Shown here: one piece after another, positions 22,484-23,008 of the stretch
Layout: every line of letters starts with the position of its first letter
Position numbering within the stretch: position 1 is the first letter of the stretch
IMG/VR virus record: IMGVR_UViG_3300015261_000018
Location: 1 to 23,008 of that record
Source of the DNA: a virus
Length of the DNA: 23,008 bases
Direction: 5' to 3' (one strand)
Notes under the pieces: model-generated
Seen by the model: the letters and a program-made list of their open reading frames with translations, nothing else
Databases searched by the model: none
Told to the model about the DNA's origin: nothing
Program-made: the position numbers and the translations under genes

Positions 22484-23008
22484 TTATGAAACTATAAATT
22501 CCTCCGAATCTTCAAAGTCACCAAGAGTGTCTGTTAATTTCATAATTGTACCAGAAGGTAAGTCAAGCCAATACACATATAATTTAGGATAATAACCTGT
22601 CGGCCATGAAGTAGAAAACTCAAGTTCTCCAGGTCTTTTATACTTAATAGCAATTCCATTGTAAGCACCGCAGGTATAAGATCTTAAAAGTATTTCGTCA
22701 TGAAGTTCGTAAGTGATAGAATTAGTATCAAATGATATGATTTTTCCAACTAGATTATTAGGCTTAGTAAAACTGCTCATCAAACTTGTATCTCCACCGT
22801 AATAGGTTGCTTCTGCAAGGAAATTTCCTTCGCAATAGCCAATTACACTATCACCGATTTCTAATTCGTCAGCTGTATTAGGAGCAACTTTAAAAATTAA
22901 AAACTCTCCGGATGGAATAATTTTTTGCCCTGTTATTTGATCAATATTTTCAATATCTTCTAAAGGGATCTTATCATCTTTATGTCTAAATGAATCCCAT
23001 GTATCCCA
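22484..23008 (-). CDS. Tail fibre adaptor-like protein, paralogue of 20270-21088 (5' end outside window)
   Basis: The minus frame is open to the right edge and reads WDTWDSFRHKDDKIPLEDIENI, matching residues about 25-46 of the complete paralogue at 20270, so the true start lies beyond 23008. A TTG or ATG near 22783 is internal. The shared part runs to YYGGDTSLMSSF; the remaining about 95 residues (NLVGKIISFDTNSITYELHD..., YPKLYVYWLDLPSGTIMKLTDTLGDFEDSEEF) are unlike the paralogue's end. DNA identity in the shared part is high (22806-22849 and 20811-20854 differ at two of 44 bases). A recent duplication with exchange of the C-terminus is inferred. Confidence 0.72.
   Translation of the reverse strand, partial: WDTWDSFRHKDDKIPLEDIENIDQITGQKIIPSGEFLIFKVAPNTADELEIGDSVIGYCEGNFLAEATYYGGDTSLMSSFTKPNNLVGKIISFDTNSITYELHDEILLRSYTCGAYNGIAIKYKRPGELEFSTSWPTGYYPKLYVYWLDLPSGTIMKLTDTLGDFEDSEEFIVS

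Noticed and set aside
397-23008. Extracellular contractile injection system (PVC/Afp or T6SS-iii type)
   Set aside because: No AAA+ ATPase, toxin payload gene or duplicated sheath/tube genes are visible, while lysis genes and an S24 repressor are present, which favours a phage-derived tailocin.
1-23008. CRISPR array, tRNA, rRNA, insertion sequence or integrase/att site
   Set aside because: Looked for regular repeat-spacer patterns, tRNA cloverleaf ends, transposase motifs and flanking direct repeats; none was seen.

Overview
The window looks like a piece of a Flavobacteriaceae chromosome, most likely Flavobacterium or a close relative. The base composition is AT-rich, recognisable Shine-Dalgarno sequences are rare, core promoters match the Bacteroidetes pattern (TTG, about 20 bp, TAnnTTTG), and the protein families (DUF2586-like sheath, 'KPLK..TVN' fibre N-termini, 'WDTWDSFRHK' adaptors) are those of Bacteroidetes phage tails. 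Genus is inferred, not proven.

At the far left is the 3' end of a host dsbD-like gene (2..352, +) with a strong terminator. Everything from 397 to 23008, apart from one repressor gene, is on the minus strand and encodes a contractile phage-tail-like particle. Reading in the direction of transcription (right to left): a receptor-binding block (22484-23008 partial adaptor, 21162 fibre, 20270 adaptor); a hub operon (19931 to 16268: two small proteins, one chaperone-like, then a tube-baseplate protein, gpD-like hub, gpV-like spike and a small spike-linked protein); the plus-strand S24 (LexA/CI-like) repressor at 15384; a divergent short operon (tail terminator 15101, 59-aa HTH protein 14425); the sheath, tube, chaperone and lysozyme-like operon (13943 to 10708); an isolated membrane-protein gene (10524); a lysis operon (9833 to 8536: M15 endopeptidase, lipoprotein, membrane-anchored protein); and a baseplate operon (8313 to 397: gp25-like, gpX-like, gpJ-like, gpI-like, collar fibre with FN3 and Hint domains, holin, second fibre). 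No capsid, portal, terminase, integrase or replication gene is visible, so a tailocin (headless tail bacteriocin) is the best reading. The right boundary is not in the window.

The most striking feature is regulatory. A 16-bp element, consensus YYTRCTGAAAYTACTG on the minus strand (a tandem TACTG repeat with a 9-bp period), occurs five times, each time in front of a tail operon, and at four of the five exactly 42 bp separate it from a TAnnTTT -7 box (43 bp at the fifth). This points to one dedicated activator turning on terminator/HTH, sheath, lysis, baseplate and hub operons together. The S24 repressor is divergent from the first of these promoters, with palindromes between, and that operon ends in a 59-aa HTH protein. 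The layout resembles the PrtR/PrtN/P-box switch of Pseudomonas pyocins, but with different sequences. The second unusual item is a Hint (bacterial intein-like) domain at the C-terminus of the collar fibre. The third is the lack of any recognisable tape-measure protein, with a lysozyme-like protein in its usual slot.
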